In this document: positions 18,675-27,455 of the stretch, piece after piece
Numbering within the stretch: position 1 is the stretch's first letter
Layout: the number at the start of each line of letters is the position of its first letter
NCBI GenBank assembly: GCA_963578825.1
Contig: CAUZDW010000002.1
Span: 1-64,000 of the forward strand
Source: JAJDNS01 sp963578825
GTDB taxonomy: Bacteria > Acidobacteriota > Vicinamibacteria > Fen-336
Length of the DNA stretch: 64,000 nt
Direction of reading: 5' to 3'
Notes under the pieces: model-generated
What the model was told of the DNA's origin: nothing
Databases searched by the model: none
What the model saw: only the letters and a program-made list of their open reading frames with translations
Program-made: the position numbers and the translations under genes

Positions 18675-19879
18675 GGGCTCTCCCCCCCGCCGTCGCCACT
18701 CTTGCGGCGAAGAAACGCCGGGACGTCGAGATCGAAGCGGCGGCCGCCGCCCGAGGCGGCCTTGGCGTTGGGCGTCTTGCGATAGAAGCCTCCCGCATCG
18801 GCCGCAGCCTGCTTCTGGGTGAGCGCGGCGGGGTTGACGTAGTTGACGAGGTCCACGGGCGTGGACGACGCCTTGCGAGACCCGCGGCTGAAGCCGGTGG
18901 CGATCACGGTCACCTTGACCGCGTTCCCCATGGCCTCGTCGGTGACGATGCCATAGATGACGTTGGCGCTGGGATCCGCCACCTTCGTGATGAGTGCGGT
19001 GGCCTCCGCGGCCTCCGCCAGCGAGAGGTCGGCGCCGCCGGTGATGTTGACGACGACGCCCCTGGCCCCTTCGATCGAGGTGTCCTCGAGAAGAGGGTTG
19101 GAGATCGCGCGCTGTGCCGCCTCGACCGCGCGGTTCTCGCCCTGGCCCATGCCCGTGCCCATCACCGCCTGGCCCATCCCCTTCATCACCGCGCGCACGT
19201 CGGCGAAGTCGAGGTTGATCTGGCCGGGGACGGTGATGATGTCCGAGATGCCCTGTACGGCCTGGAGCAGGACGTCGTCGGCCACCCGGAAGGCCTCGGT
19301 GACCGGCGTGTTCCGGGCCACCGACTCCAGCAGGCGGTCGTTGGGAATGGCGATCACGGAGTCGACGGACTCTCTCAGCTGAGCGAGCCCGTCCATGGCC
19401 TGGCTCATCCGGTGCTTGCCTTCGAGAGAGAAGGGAAGGGTGACCACGGCCACCGTCAGGAGGCTCTCGTCGTCTCCGCCGATCTGGCTCGCGATGGAAG
19501 CCACGACGGGAGCACCGCCCGTGCCTGTCCCCCCGCCGAGCCCGGCGGTGATGAAGACCATGTCCGCGCCCTCGAGCGCATCGCAGATCTTCTCCGTGTC
19601 CTCCACGGCAGCCAGCCTTCCGACGTCGGGATCGGCACCGGCACCGAGACCCTTGGTGAGCTTTGCTCCCACCTGGATCTTGATCGGTGCGCGGTTGGCC
19701 CGGAGCGCCTGCAGGTCGGTGTTGACCGCGATGAACTCGATACCCTGCAGGCCGGACGCGATCATTCGGCTGACCGCGTTGCCCCCCCCTCCGCCAACGC
19801 CCACCACCTTGATGTGGGCGCCGTGCGTCTCGTCTTCGGCGAACCGAATGCGGCCCGGACGATCGTTTTCTTTGGTCAT
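18671..19879 (-). CDS. ftsZ: Cell division protein FtsZ
   Basis: A 402-residue tubulin-like GTPase that forms the Z-ring. KVVGVGGGGGNAV near residue 25 and the tubulin signature GLGGGTGTGGAP bind GTP. The T7 loop NLDFADVRAVM is intact. After a variable linker the conserved C-terminal peptide DVPAFLRRK (which binds FtsA and other tethers) is followed by nine extra residues. The ATG at 19879 has a strong GAGGAG ribosome site that overlaps the stop codon of the upstream zinc-ribbon gene, coupling the two. The 3' end overlaps the next small gene. Confidence 0.97.
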   Translation of the reverse strand: MTKENDRPGRIRFAEDETHGAHIKVVGVGGGGGNAVSRMIASGLQGIEFIAVNTDLQALRANRAPIKIQVGAKLTKGLGAGADPDVGRLAAVEDTEKICDALEGADMVFITAGLGGGTGTGGAPVVASIASQIGGDDESLLTVAVVTLPFSLEGKHRMSQAMDGLAQLRESVDSVIAIPNDRLLESVARNTPVTEAFRVADDVLLQAVQGISDIITVPGQINLDFADVRAVMKGMGQAVMGTGMGQGENRAVEAAQRAISNPLLEDTSIEGARGVVVNITGGADLSLAEAAEATALITKVADPSANVIYGIVTDEAMGNAVKVTVIATGFSRGSRKASSTPVDLVNYVNPAALTQKQAAADAGGFYRKTPNAKAASGGGRRFDLDVPAFLRRKSGDGGGESP

Positions 19880-19884
19880 GCTCC

Positions 19885-20088
19885 TCAAACCCCCTCGGAA
19901 CAGCCCGTCATGAATCCGCAATGGAGGCAGATGCGCTTGCAATGATATGCGACGATCTCCGCGCCGCACATCTCACAGGGCAACTCACCCGCGTCTCGTT
20001 GACTCTTTCCCTCACGCCGTGCACGGCCGCCATTGGGGTCGGCGACGGGCATGGGCCGGAAAGCGGGGCCTTCGCGTTTTGCTTCCAC
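19885..20088 (-). CDS. Small zinc-ribbon protein between ftsA and ftsZ
   Basis: A 67-residue protein with a basic, Gly/Pro-rich N-terminus and a C-terminal knuckle: C38-x2-C41, then H49-C50-x3-C54-x-H56-C57, and C63. It ends GFMTGCSEGV. The GTG start at 20088 has an excellent ribosome site, AAGGAGGGGA, 12 bases after the ftsA stop. The stop codon sits within the ftsZ ribosome site. The strong initiation signal and tight coupling argue for a functional gene. The function is unknown. Position suggests a role connected with FtsZ or FtsA dosage, but that is only inference; RNA or protein binding are both possible for such ribbons. Confidence 0.75.
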   Translation of the reverse strand: MEAKREGPAFRPMPVADPNGGRARREGKSQRDAGELPCEMCGAEIVAYHCKRICLHCGFMTGCSEGV

Positions 20089-20100
20089 GCTCCCCTCCTT

Positions 20101-21387
20101 TTAGAAGAAATCCGACAGCCAACCCATGAGACGCCCGGTGACCTTTCCGAAGGTCCCCGTCGCCGCCTGCCGCGAGGAGCCGAAACCCCGCCCTCCGCGG
20201 TTGCGGTAGCCGCACAGCACCAGGCCCACCGCGGTGGAATAGACCGGGCTCGCCACCACATCTACGAGCCCGCCGATTCCCGCCGGCGTCCCCCGCCGGG
20301 CGGGCATGTCGAAGATCTGCTCTGCAATCTCGGGCAAGCCCTCGAGGATTGCCCCGCCGCCGGTGAGAACGACGCCCGAGTTGAGGCTGCGCTCGAAGCC
20401 GGCCCGGCGGATCTCCGTGAGGACGAGCTGGCAGATCTCCTCCGCTCGGGCCTGGAGGACGTCGCCCAGCACCTGACGGGCCATGATGCGCGGCTTGCGC
20501 CCGCCGACGCTCGGGACCTCGATCGAGTCCTCTTCCGGAATCATCGAGGTGAGCGCGCACCCGTGCTTCTTCTTGATCTTCTCCGCCTCGTTCACCGGGG
20601 TCCTGAGAGCCACGGCCACGTCGTTGGTGAAGTGCTCTCCGCCCACCTGCAGGACAGCGGTGTGCCAGAGTGAACCCTTCTCGAAAATGGCGAGATCGGT
20701 GGTGCCGCCGCCCACGTCGACCAGCGCCACGCCGAGCTCCTTCTCGTCCTGTGTGAGGCACGCCTCGGCGGCCGAGATCTGCGTGAGGACGGTGTCCACG
20801 ACCTCCAGGCCCGCCCGGTTCACGCACGTGACCGTGTTCTGGACCGCGGTGGTCGAGCAGGTGATGGCGTGGACGTTCACCTCGAGGCGGGTGCCGGTCA
20901 TCCCGGTGGGGTCGCCGATGCCGTCCTGGTCGTCCACCACGAACTCCTGGGGCAGCACGTGGAGAATCTCCCGGTCCATGGGAATCGAGACGGCCTTGGC
21001 CGCGTCGATGACGCGCCGCACGTTCTCCCGGTCGATGACCCGGTTCTTGTTGGAGACCGCGATCACACCGCGGGAGTTGAAGCCCTTGATGTGCGTGCCG
21101 GCGATTCCGACGTAGGCCGAGCCGATCTCGACTCCGGCCATCAGCTCCGCCTCCTCCAGGACGCGTTTGATGGCGTCCACGGTGGCCTCGAGGTTGATGA
21201 CGACACCCTTGCGCAGCCCCTTGGACTCGGTCTGACCGATGCCGATCACGTCGAGGCGGCCCTCGTCCGTCACCTCGGACACGATGGCGCAGATCTTGTG
21301 AGTGCCGACGTCCAGCCCGACGACGTAACGATCTTTCTTCTTACCCAAGGTGGGACCCTCCTGAGTCTCCGTGCTCTCGCCGGACAT
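20101..21387 (-). CDS. ftsA: Cell division protein FtsA
   Basis: A 428-residue actin-fold ATPase that tethers FtsZ to the membrane and recruits later division proteins. The phosphate 1 motif VVGLDVGTHKICAIV, the 1C-domain region following it, phosphate 2 ALVDVGGGTTDLAIF and the adenosine motif SGVVLTGGGAILEGL are all intact. The C-terminus FGKVTGRLMGWLSDFF is the amphipathic membrane-targeting helix. It lies between ftsQ (30 bases upstream) and the small zinc-ribbon gene. Confidence 0.96.
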   Translation of the reverse strand: MSGESTETQEGPTLGKKKDRYVVGLDVGTHKICAIVSEVTDEGRLDVIGIGQTESKGLRKGVVINLEATVDAIKRVLEEAELMAGVEIGSAYVGIAGTHIKGFNSRGVIAVSNKNRVIDRENVRRVIDAAKAVSIPMDREILHVLPQEFVVDDQDGIGDPTGMTGTRLEVNVHAITCSTTAVQNTVTCVNRAGLEVVDTVLTQISAAEACLTQDEKELGVALVDVGGGTTDLAIFEKGSLWHTAVLQVGGEHFTNDVAVALRTPVNEAEKIKKKHGCALTSMIPEEDSIEVPSVGGRKPRIMARQVLGDVLQARAEEICQLVLTEIRRAGFERSLNSGVVLTGGGAILEGLPEIAEQIFDMPARRGTPAGIGGLVDVVASPVYSTAVGLVLCGYRNRGGRGFGSSRQAATGTFGKVTGRLMGWLSDFF

Positions 21388-21417
21388 CGAGATTGCGATT
21401 CTTCTTCCTGACCACGA

Positions 21418-22500
21418 CTACCTCCCGTCGAGTCCCGTCCCGCTCAGCGCGGGACGCGTTTCGAGCGCTCCCCCGGCTGGGGGAATGCTCCTTTGTGTCT
21501 TCGTCGTCGGGAGGGAGGGTCGGACACCCGGCTCGGAAGGGAGTGTGCCCTCCGACGGGGGCCTTGTGAGGCCCGCCGTCTCGGGGCGGGGAATGCGGCG
21601 GTGGGAGACCGGCATCCTTGAACCAACCGTCGGGGACGCAGGCTTGGAGGATCCGGACTTCGGGCCGCGAGCGTAGATGCGGCCGCGGAAACGAAGATCG
21701 AAGTGCTCCGCCCCGGGAGCCTTCTCGGCCAGCTCCCTGCGGAGGCTGAGGAACGTGACGAAGCGGCTCCGGTACGGCGGGTCGCCGAAGAGCAGCACCT
21801 CGCCAGGACCCTGCAGCACCACCCGCAGGTCGCCGCTGGGCTCGACGAACACCTCGGAGATCTCCTGGCCGAGCTCGGCCAGGTCGGCGAGCAGGGTGCC
21901 AGCCCGGCGCGCCCGCCCCCGGCGCGAGGCCTCGTCGACGCCGAGAAGCCCTCGCACGATGGGGAGGTCGAAGACCCCCGTGCGCGGGCCGTAGATGTCC
22001 ACCAGCGCCCCGTCCCCGTCCATCAGGTAGAGCCGGTCCACCTCCGCCAGCGCCAACGGGACGCGCTCGCGGATCTCGACGCGCACCACGTTCGGCAGCG
22101 TTCGGATCACGGTGGCGTCGGCCACCCACGGTGAGGAGCACAGCCGGAGCTTGAGCGCGGCAATGTCGAGGAAGAGGATGTTCTCGCCCACCGTCGGACC
22201 CAGCAGCTCTCGCACCTCGCCCTCGGAGAGGAAGTGGCTCCCCCGGACCTCGACCCGATCCACACGGAGACGCTCGCTGGCGATGAGACGCTGAGAGATC
22301 GTCCAGACTCCGAAAGACAAGAGGATGAGGATCGCGGAGGCTTGCACCAGGATCACGAGGCGCGTCGACCAGCCGCGACGACGGGGGCGGAGACGCTTCC
22401 GCACCCGTCTCCGGAGGAAAGGAGAGTCCTCGGTCGGCGGAGCCAGGGACAGCTCGGGCTCCCTCGGGGGCGGTCCAACGGGCAGGCCGCGCCGCGTCAT
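21418..22500 (-). CDS. ftsQ: Cell division protein FtsQ with long C-terminal tail
   Basis: A 360-residue bitopic divisome protein. A basic cytoplasmic head of about 45 residues precedes one transmembrane helix (about 47-70). The POTRA domain (VDRVEVRGSHFLSEGEVRELL) and the beta domain end at FDLRFRGRIYARG, about residue 280. Typical FtsQ stops near there. This protein continues for about 78 residues of Pro-, Ser-, Thr- and Arg-rich sequence that looks disordered and periplasmic. The tail has no obvious domain. It follows murC by 19 bases. Confidence 0.9.
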   Translation of the reverse strand: MTRRGLPVGPPPREPELSLAPPTEDSPFLRRRVRKRLRPRRRGWSTRLVILVQASAILILLSFGVWTISQRLIASERLRVDRVEVRGSHFLSEGEVRELLGPTVGENILFLDIAALKLRLCSSPWVADATVIRTLPNVVRVEIRERVPLALAEVDRLYLMDGDGALVDIYGPRTGVFDLPIVRGLLGVDEASRRGRARRAGTLLADLAELGQEISEVFVEPSGDLRVVLQGPGEVLLFGDPPYRSRFVTFLSLRRELAEKAPGAEHFDLRFRGRIYARGPKSGSSKPASPTVGSRMPVSHRRIPRPETAGLTRPPSEGTLPSEPGVRPSLPTTKTQRSIPPAGGALETRPALSGTGLDGR

Positions 22501-22519
22501 GATCGTGGCCTCCGCATCC

Positions 22520-23893
22520 TCATGCGCCCCGCCTTCGGAGAAGCTCTTCCCCGGCGGTCCAGACGTTCCCGGCCCCCAGGGTCAGGACCACGTCGCCTTC
22601 TCTAGCCTCCTGCGCCAGGCGCTCGGTGGCCGCCTCGAGATCCCCGGCGTACACCGCGTCTTGATGTCCGCGCTCGGTGATCGCGCTCGCCAGCGTCTTC
22701 GCATCGATCCCCGGGATGGGCTCCTCCGAAGCAGCGTAGACGTCGGTGATGAGAAGGCGATCGGCCTGGTGGAAGACACCACAGAACTCGTCCCAGAGCG
22801 CCTGGGTCCTCGTGAAGCGGTGGGGCTGAAAGAGCACGACCGTCCGCCGCTCCCCGGCACGTCGCTGCAGCGTCTCCAGGGTCACGTGGATCTCGGTGGG
22901 GTGGTGCCCGTAGTCGTCGATCACCAGGACGCCGCCCGCCTCGCCGCGCTCCTGGAACCGGCGGTCTACGCCGCTGAAGGAGCCGAGGCCCGCCTGGATG
23001 GCCTCGAACGGCACCTCCAGGTCGAGGCCGACCGCGACCGCGGCCAGCGAGTTGGCGACGTTGTGGGTCCCCGGGACGCTCAACGTGACCCGCCCCAGGT
23101 CCTCTCCGTCGAGGGTTGCCGTATAGGTCGAGCTGGTGGGACCCACCTCGAGACCACGGGCCGAGACGCTGGCCTGAGGGGTGAGGCCGTAGCTCACCAC
23201 ACGCCGCTCCACCCGCGGAAGCACATCCCGCAGGGGGGGATCGTCCAGGCACAGCACCACCGACCCGTAGAAGGGCACCTTGTTCATGAAGCCCAGAAAG
23301 GCGTCCTTGATGTCGTCGAGGCCGCTATAGGTCTCGAGGTGCTCGCGATCGATGTTCGTGACGACCGCCACGGTGGGCGAGAGCTTGAGGAACGAGCGGT
23401 CCGACTCGTCCGCTTCGGCCACCATGTACTCGCCCTTCCCCAGGCGAGCCCCCGACCCCAGGACGCCAAGGCGGCCACCGACGACCACCGTGGGATCAAG
23501 CCCCCCTTTGTCCAGGACGACGGCGGTCATCGAGGTGACGGTCGTCTTGCCGTGGCTGCCGGCCACGGCCACGCCGTACTTGAGGCGCATGAGCTCGGCC
23601 AGCATCTCCGCCCGGGGGATCAGCGGTATCCCGCGGACCCGCGCCTCGTGGACCTCCGGGTTGTCGTCGCGGACGGCCGTGGATGTCACCACCACCTGGG
23701 CTCCGTCCAGATGAGCGGCCGCGTGGCCTTCCGAAACCTGGGCCCCGAGCTCGCTCAGGTGACGGGTCACCCCGCTCGGCCGGATGTCGGAGCCCGAGAC
23801 GGTGTAGCCCAGGTTCAGGAGCACCTCGGCAATTCCGCTCATCCCCGAGCCGCCGATCCCCACGAAGTGGATGTGCTGGATCTTCCCGAGCAC
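22520..23893 (-). CDS. murC: UDP-N-acetylmuramate--L-alanine ligase MurC
   Basis: A 457-residue Mur ligase adding L-Ala to UDP-MurNAc in the cytoplasm. HFVGIGGSGMSGIAEVL is the N-terminal nucleotide-binding motif, GSHGKTTVTSM the ATP P-loop, and DYGHHPTEI the C-terminal family motif. The GTG start shares one base with the murG stop (TAGTG). No murB or ddl gene is fused or adjacent, unlike in many dcw clusters. Confidence 0.96.
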   Translation of the reverse strand: MLGKIQHIHFVGIGGSGMSGIAEVLLNLGYTVSGSDIRPSGVTRHLSELGAQVSEGHAAAHLDGAQVVVTSTAVRDDNPEVHEARVRGIPLIPRAEMLAELMRLKYGVAVAGSHGKTTVTSMTAVVLDKGGLDPTVVVGGRLGVLGSGARLGKGEYMVAEADESDRSFLKLSPTVAVVTNIDREHLETYSGLDDIKDAFLGFMNKVPFYGSVVLCLDDPPLRDVLPRVERRVVSYGLTPQASVSARGLEVGPTSSTYTATLDGEDLGRVTLSVPGTHNVANSLAAVAVGLDLEVPFEAIQAGLGSFSGVDRRFQERGEAGGVLVIDDYGHHPTEIHVTLETLQRRAGERRTVVLFQPHRFTRTQALWDEFCGVFHQADRLLITDVYAASEEPIPGIDAKTLASAITERGHQDAVYAGDLEAATERLAQEAREGDVVLTLGAGNVWTAGEELLRRRGA

Positions 23894-24981
23894 TAGCTTG
23901 CTCCCGCTTTCTTGTTCCCGAGAACGAGATCCGCGACACGCGCCGCCGCATGAGGTCGACCCAGTCGCCGGGCCGCCTCTTCCATTGCGGCAATCCGTGA
24001 CGGCTCGTCGACGAGCGCGCCGATCTCACCGGACAGCCGCTCGCCGCCCAGGTCTTTTTCCTCGATCATCCGAGCGGCCCCGGCGCCCTCGAGGGCCCGG
24101 GCGTTGGTGCGCTGGTGGTCGTCGGCAGCGCGAGCGAAGGGGACGAGCACGGCCGCCCGTCCTCCCGCCGTGAGCTCGGCGCACGTGGTGGCGCCGCTGC
24201 GCGACAGCACCAGGTCGGCCCCGCTCATCCGCTCCACCATGTCATCGAGGAACGCCACGACCTCGGTGGAGTCGGCGCGGCCGTTCACCTCGAAAGCGGT
24301 GGCCACGTCCTCACGCATCCGCTTCCCCGTCTGGTGCACGATGCGGAGGCGTTCGGGACCTGGCAGGTGAGGCAGCGCCTCGACCAGGGCTTCGTTGAGG
24401 ACCCTCGAACCCTGGCTGCCGCCGAACACGAGGAGCGTGAGCGGGTGTCGGTGGTCGCGACGGGGCAGGCGTGCGAAACCCTCGCGGACCGGATTGCCGG
24501 TGACGACACCCTTCTTTCCGAAGCCCGCTCGCGTCTCGTCGTAGGCGCAGGCGGCGGCGCGCACGAAGGGCCGGAGGACACGGTTGGTGAAGCCGGGGCG
24601 GGCATTGGGCTCGAGGATCACTGTGCGCACCCCCAGAAGCGCCGCCAGGAGCACGACCGGGCCGCCCGCATAGCCCCCCATGCCGAGGACTGCGGCCGGG
24701 CGGAGGCGCAGGACGAGGACGAGCGCGCGCCACATGGCCCAGGGCAGCGTGACGAGGCCCAGGACGAGACGTCCGAACCCGACGGCGTTGAGTGGCTTGA
24801 TGGGCAGCAGCTCCAGCTCGTAGCCCGCCCGCGGGACGAGACGCGACTCGAGCCCTCGCGGGGTCCCGACGAAGACCACACGTGTCCCGGGGTCGCGGCG
24901 GACCAGCTCGTCCGCCACCGCGATGCCCGGAAAGAGGTGGCCTCCGGTGCCGCCCGCTGCGATGAGGATGGTCCTCGCCAT
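23893..24981 (-). CDS. murG: UDP-GlcNAc:lipid I transferase MurG
   Basis: A 362-residue GT28 enzyme making lipid II at the inner face of the membrane. The N-terminal AAGGTGGHLFPGIAVADEL is the acceptor-site signature with the Gly-rich loop, and the C-terminal half shows VFGGSQGSRVLNEA and LSRSGATTCAELTAGGRAAVLVPF for UDP-GlcNAc binding. Its ATG abuts the ftsW stop directly, and its stop shares a base with the murC GTG. Confidence 0.96.
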   Translation of the reverse strand: MARTILIAAGGTGGHLFPGIAVADELVRRDPGTRVVFVGTPRGLESRLVPRAGYELELLPIKPLNAVGFGRLVLGLVTLPWAMWRALVLVLRLRPAAVLGMGGYAGGPVVLLAALLGVRTVILEPNARPGFTNRVLRPFVRAAACAYDETRAGFGKKGVVTGNPVREGFARLPRRDHRHPLTLLVFGGSQGSRVLNEALVEALPHLPGPERLRIVHQTGKRMREDVATAFEVNGRADSTEVVAFLDDMVERMSGADLVLSRSGATTCAELTAGGRAAVLVPFARAADDHQRTNARALEGAGAARMIEEKDLGGERLSGEIGALVDEPSRIAAMEEAARRLGRPHAAARVADLVLGNKKAGAS

Positions 24982-26070
24982 TCAGTCCGCATGCTGAGAA
25001 ACGTTCGCCACGAGTCCGATCCCGATCAACGCGAAGACGAGCGACGACCCGCCAGCACTGATGAACGGGAGGGGAATGCCTTTGGTCGGCAACAGGCCGA
25101 GGGTCACGCTGATGTTGATGAAGGCCTGAAGCACGATGGACAGTGTCAGCCCGGCGGCGAGGAAGCGCCCGAAGTCGTCGGGGGCGCTCCACCCCGCCCT
25201 GAGGCCGCGCCAGAGGAGGACGACGAAGGCCAGCAGCACCGCCATCGTTCCGATCATCCCCAGCTCCTCGCCGATCACGGCGTAGATGAAGTCGCTGTAG
25301 GGGTAAGGCAAGTAGAAGAGCTTCTGCCGCCCCTCCATGAGGCCGACGCCGGTGAGCCCGCCGGTGCCGAGAGCGATGAGGCTCTGGATCATCTGGTATC
25401 CGGCGCCCCTTGGATCCGACCAGGGGTCGAGAAACGTGAGGATCCGCCCGCGACGCCAGGCGACGCTCATGATGGCCTGGTAGAGCACCGCCGTCGCGGG
25501 AATCGCCAGCGCCGCGAAGTACCGAAGGCGCACGCCCGCCACGTAGAGCATGACCGCGCCGGTGAGGACCAGGGTGAAGGCGGTCCCGAGGTCGGGCTGG
25601 ATGAAGATCAGGAAGCCGAACCAGCTCAGCAGGAGGAGGGCCGGAAACAGCGTCTGGAGCTCGTTCATCCGCTCCCCGCGCCGCTCGATGTGATACGCGA
25701 GGAACAGCACGATCGCCAGCTTGGCGAGCTCGGCGGGCTGGAAGCTCAGGGCCCCGAGGCGGATCCAGCGGTGCGTCTCGTTCACCGGCTTCAGGAAGAG
25801 CGCCACGATCAGACAGATGGTCGCGACGGCCATCACCGAGTAGACGACCCCGGGACGGCGGAGCGAGCGGTAGTCGAGCCGCAGAGCCGCCGCCATGCCG
25901 GCGAGGCCGATGAGCGCCCACGCGGCCTGCTTCACCAGGAAGTAGTACGGGCTTCCGTAGCGCTCCTGCGCCAGCGCAGAGCTCGAGCTCCAGACCATGA
26001 GCAGGCCAAAGCCCAGGAGCGCCATGGTGACGGCGAGGAGCGTGAGGTCGATGGAGAGCTTCTTAGCCAT
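24982..26070 (-). CDS. ftsW: Lipid II polymerase FtsW (SEDS family)
   Basis: A 362-residue SEDS protein with about ten transmembrane helices. It works with the transpeptidase FtsI to polymerise septal peptidoglycan. FQPAELAKLAIVLFLAYHIER and the catalytic-region motif FIQPDLGTAF (with the key Asp) are clear, as is VGLMEGRQKLFYLPYPYSDFIYAVIGEELG. I start at ATG 26070 (AKKLSIDLTLL). The longer frame upstream is a shadow of murD. It overlaps murD by eight bases. Confidence 0.95.
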   Translation of the reverse strand: MAKKLSIDLTLLAVTMALLGFGLLMVWSSSSALAQERYGSPYYFLVKQAAWALIGLAGMAAALRLDYRSLRRPGVVYSVMAVATICLIVALFLKPVNETHRWIRLGALSFQPAELAKLAIVLFLAYHIERRGERMNELQTLFPALLLLSWFGFLIFIQPDLGTAFTLVLTGAVMLYVAGVRLRYFAALAIPATAVLYQAIMSVAWRRGRILTFLDPWSDPRGAGYQMIQSLIALGTGGLTGVGLMEGRQKLFYLPYPYSDFIYAVIGEELGMIGTMAVLLAFVVLLWRGLRAGWSAPDDFGRFLAAGLTLSIVLQAFINISVTLGLLPTKGIPLPFISAGGSSLVFALIGIGLVANVSQHAD

Positions 26071-27445
26071 GCTCCCCCTCCCTGCGTCCCTCGAGTCGCT
26101 CCACCTCGTCCTTGAACCGGCGCCCGCGCTCCGCGAAATCACGGAACATGTCGAACGACGAGCACGCCGGGGCGAGCAGCACCGTGTCACCGGGCTCCGC
26201 CAGCGCGACCGCCCGCTCGACCGCCGCAGCCAGGTCCGGACATCGGTCCACCGGGACCGCCGCGCCGAGCGCTCTCTCGATCTCCTCGCCGGCCTCGCCG
26301 ATGGCCAGCACGTGCGATCCCAGCGCCCGAAGCCTCGGCGCCAGCAGGGCGAAGTCGCCGCCCTTGTGGCGCCCCCCGAGGATCGCGACGACCCGGCCGT
26401 CGAAGGCCTCGACGCTGCGCACGGCGGCGGCCACGTTCGTCGCCTTCGAGTCGTTGAAGAAGGCCACGCCGTCGATCGTCGCCACGTGCTCGAGCACGTG
26501 CTCGATCCCACCGAAGCCCGCGATCGCTTTCGCCACATCGTCTCTGGTCGCACCGAGCAACCGGGCCGCGGCGGCGGCGGCCAGCAGGTCTCCGGCCAGG
26601 TGAACCCCTGGCACCCGCAGGTCGTCGAGGCCGAACAGGCGCTCTTCCCGATCGTCGCGGCGCATCCAGGCGGCGCCGTCGCGGAAGAAAGCCCCATCGC
26701 CTTCGACCAGGGGCTCGCCGGTGACGCGCAGGAGCAGCAGGCGCGCCCGAGCGCGACGGGCCTCACGGAGCACCACCGGGTCGTCGACATTCACCACCGC
26801 CCAGTCGGTCGCCTCCTGGCGAGCGAAGAGCCGCGCCTTGGCCGCGACGTAGGCGTCGAGGGAAGCGTGACGGTCGAGATGGTCGGGGGAGAGGTTGAGC
26901 CAGACCGCGACCTGGGGGTGGAAGCGCGACGTGCCCTCGAGCTGGAAGCTCGAGACCTCCACCGCGAACACAGTTCGTTCGTCCGAGCCCTCGACCAGGC
27001 CGATGAGAGGGGTGCCGATGTTGCCCCCCACGCGCACGTCGAGGCCGGCCTCCTGCAGAATGGCACCGAGAGCCGCCGTCGTCGTGGACTTTCCCTTGGT
27101 CCCGGTGATCGCGGCCAGGCGTCCCTCGAGATGACGGAACGCCAGCTCGATCTCCGCCATCACCTCGGCTCCCGCCTCACGTGCGGCCTCGAGCTCGGGT
27201 CTCTCCCAGGGCACCCCGGGAGACACGACGACCATGGAGGCACCGTCGAAGGTGTCGCTTCGGTGCCCCTGGAGGTCCAGGCGAACTCCCCGTGCGCGCA
27301 AGCTCAAGGCCTCCTCCGACAGCTCGTCTTCGCTCTTGAGGTCCGTGGCCACCACCGACGCGCCCCGGCGGGCGAGGAAGTCCGCTGCCGCGACGCCGGA
27401 GCGTGCGAGGCCAACGACGACGACGGCGGCACTCTCGAGAGACAC
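26063..27445 (-). CDS. murD: UDP-MurNAc-L-Ala--D-Glu ligase MurD
   Basis: A 460-residue Mur ligase adding D-Glu to UDP-MurNAc-L-Ala. The N-terminal Rossmann motif is VVVVGLARSGVAAADFL, the P-loop GTKGKSTTTAAL, and FNDSKATNVAAA lies in the central/C-terminal domain. GTG start. The spacing to mraY upstream is 10 bases, and the 3' end overlaps ftsW. Confidence 0.96.
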   Translation of the reverse strand: MSLESAAVVVVGLARSGVAAADFLARRGASVVATDLKSEDELSEEALSLRARGVRLDLQGHRSDTFDGASMVVVSPGVPWERPELEAAREAGAEVMAEIELAFRHLEGRLAAITGTKGKSTTTAALGAILQEAGLDVRVGGNIGTPLIGLVEGSDERTVFAVEVSSFQLEGTSRFHPQVAVWLNLSPDHLDRHASLDAYVAAKARLFARQEATDWAVVNVDDPVVLREARRARARLLLLRVTGEPLVEGDGAFFRDGAAWMRRDDREERLFGLDDLRVPGVHLAGDLLAAAAAARLLGATRDDVAKAIAGFGGIEHVLEHVATIDGVAFFNDSKATNVAAAVRSVEAFDGRVVAILGGRHKGGDFALLAPRLRALGSHVLAIGEAGEEIERALGAAVPVDRCPDLAAAVERAVALAEPGDTVLLAPACSSFDMFRDFAERGRRFKDEVERLEGRREGEHG

Positions 27446-27455
27446 GGTGCTCTCA

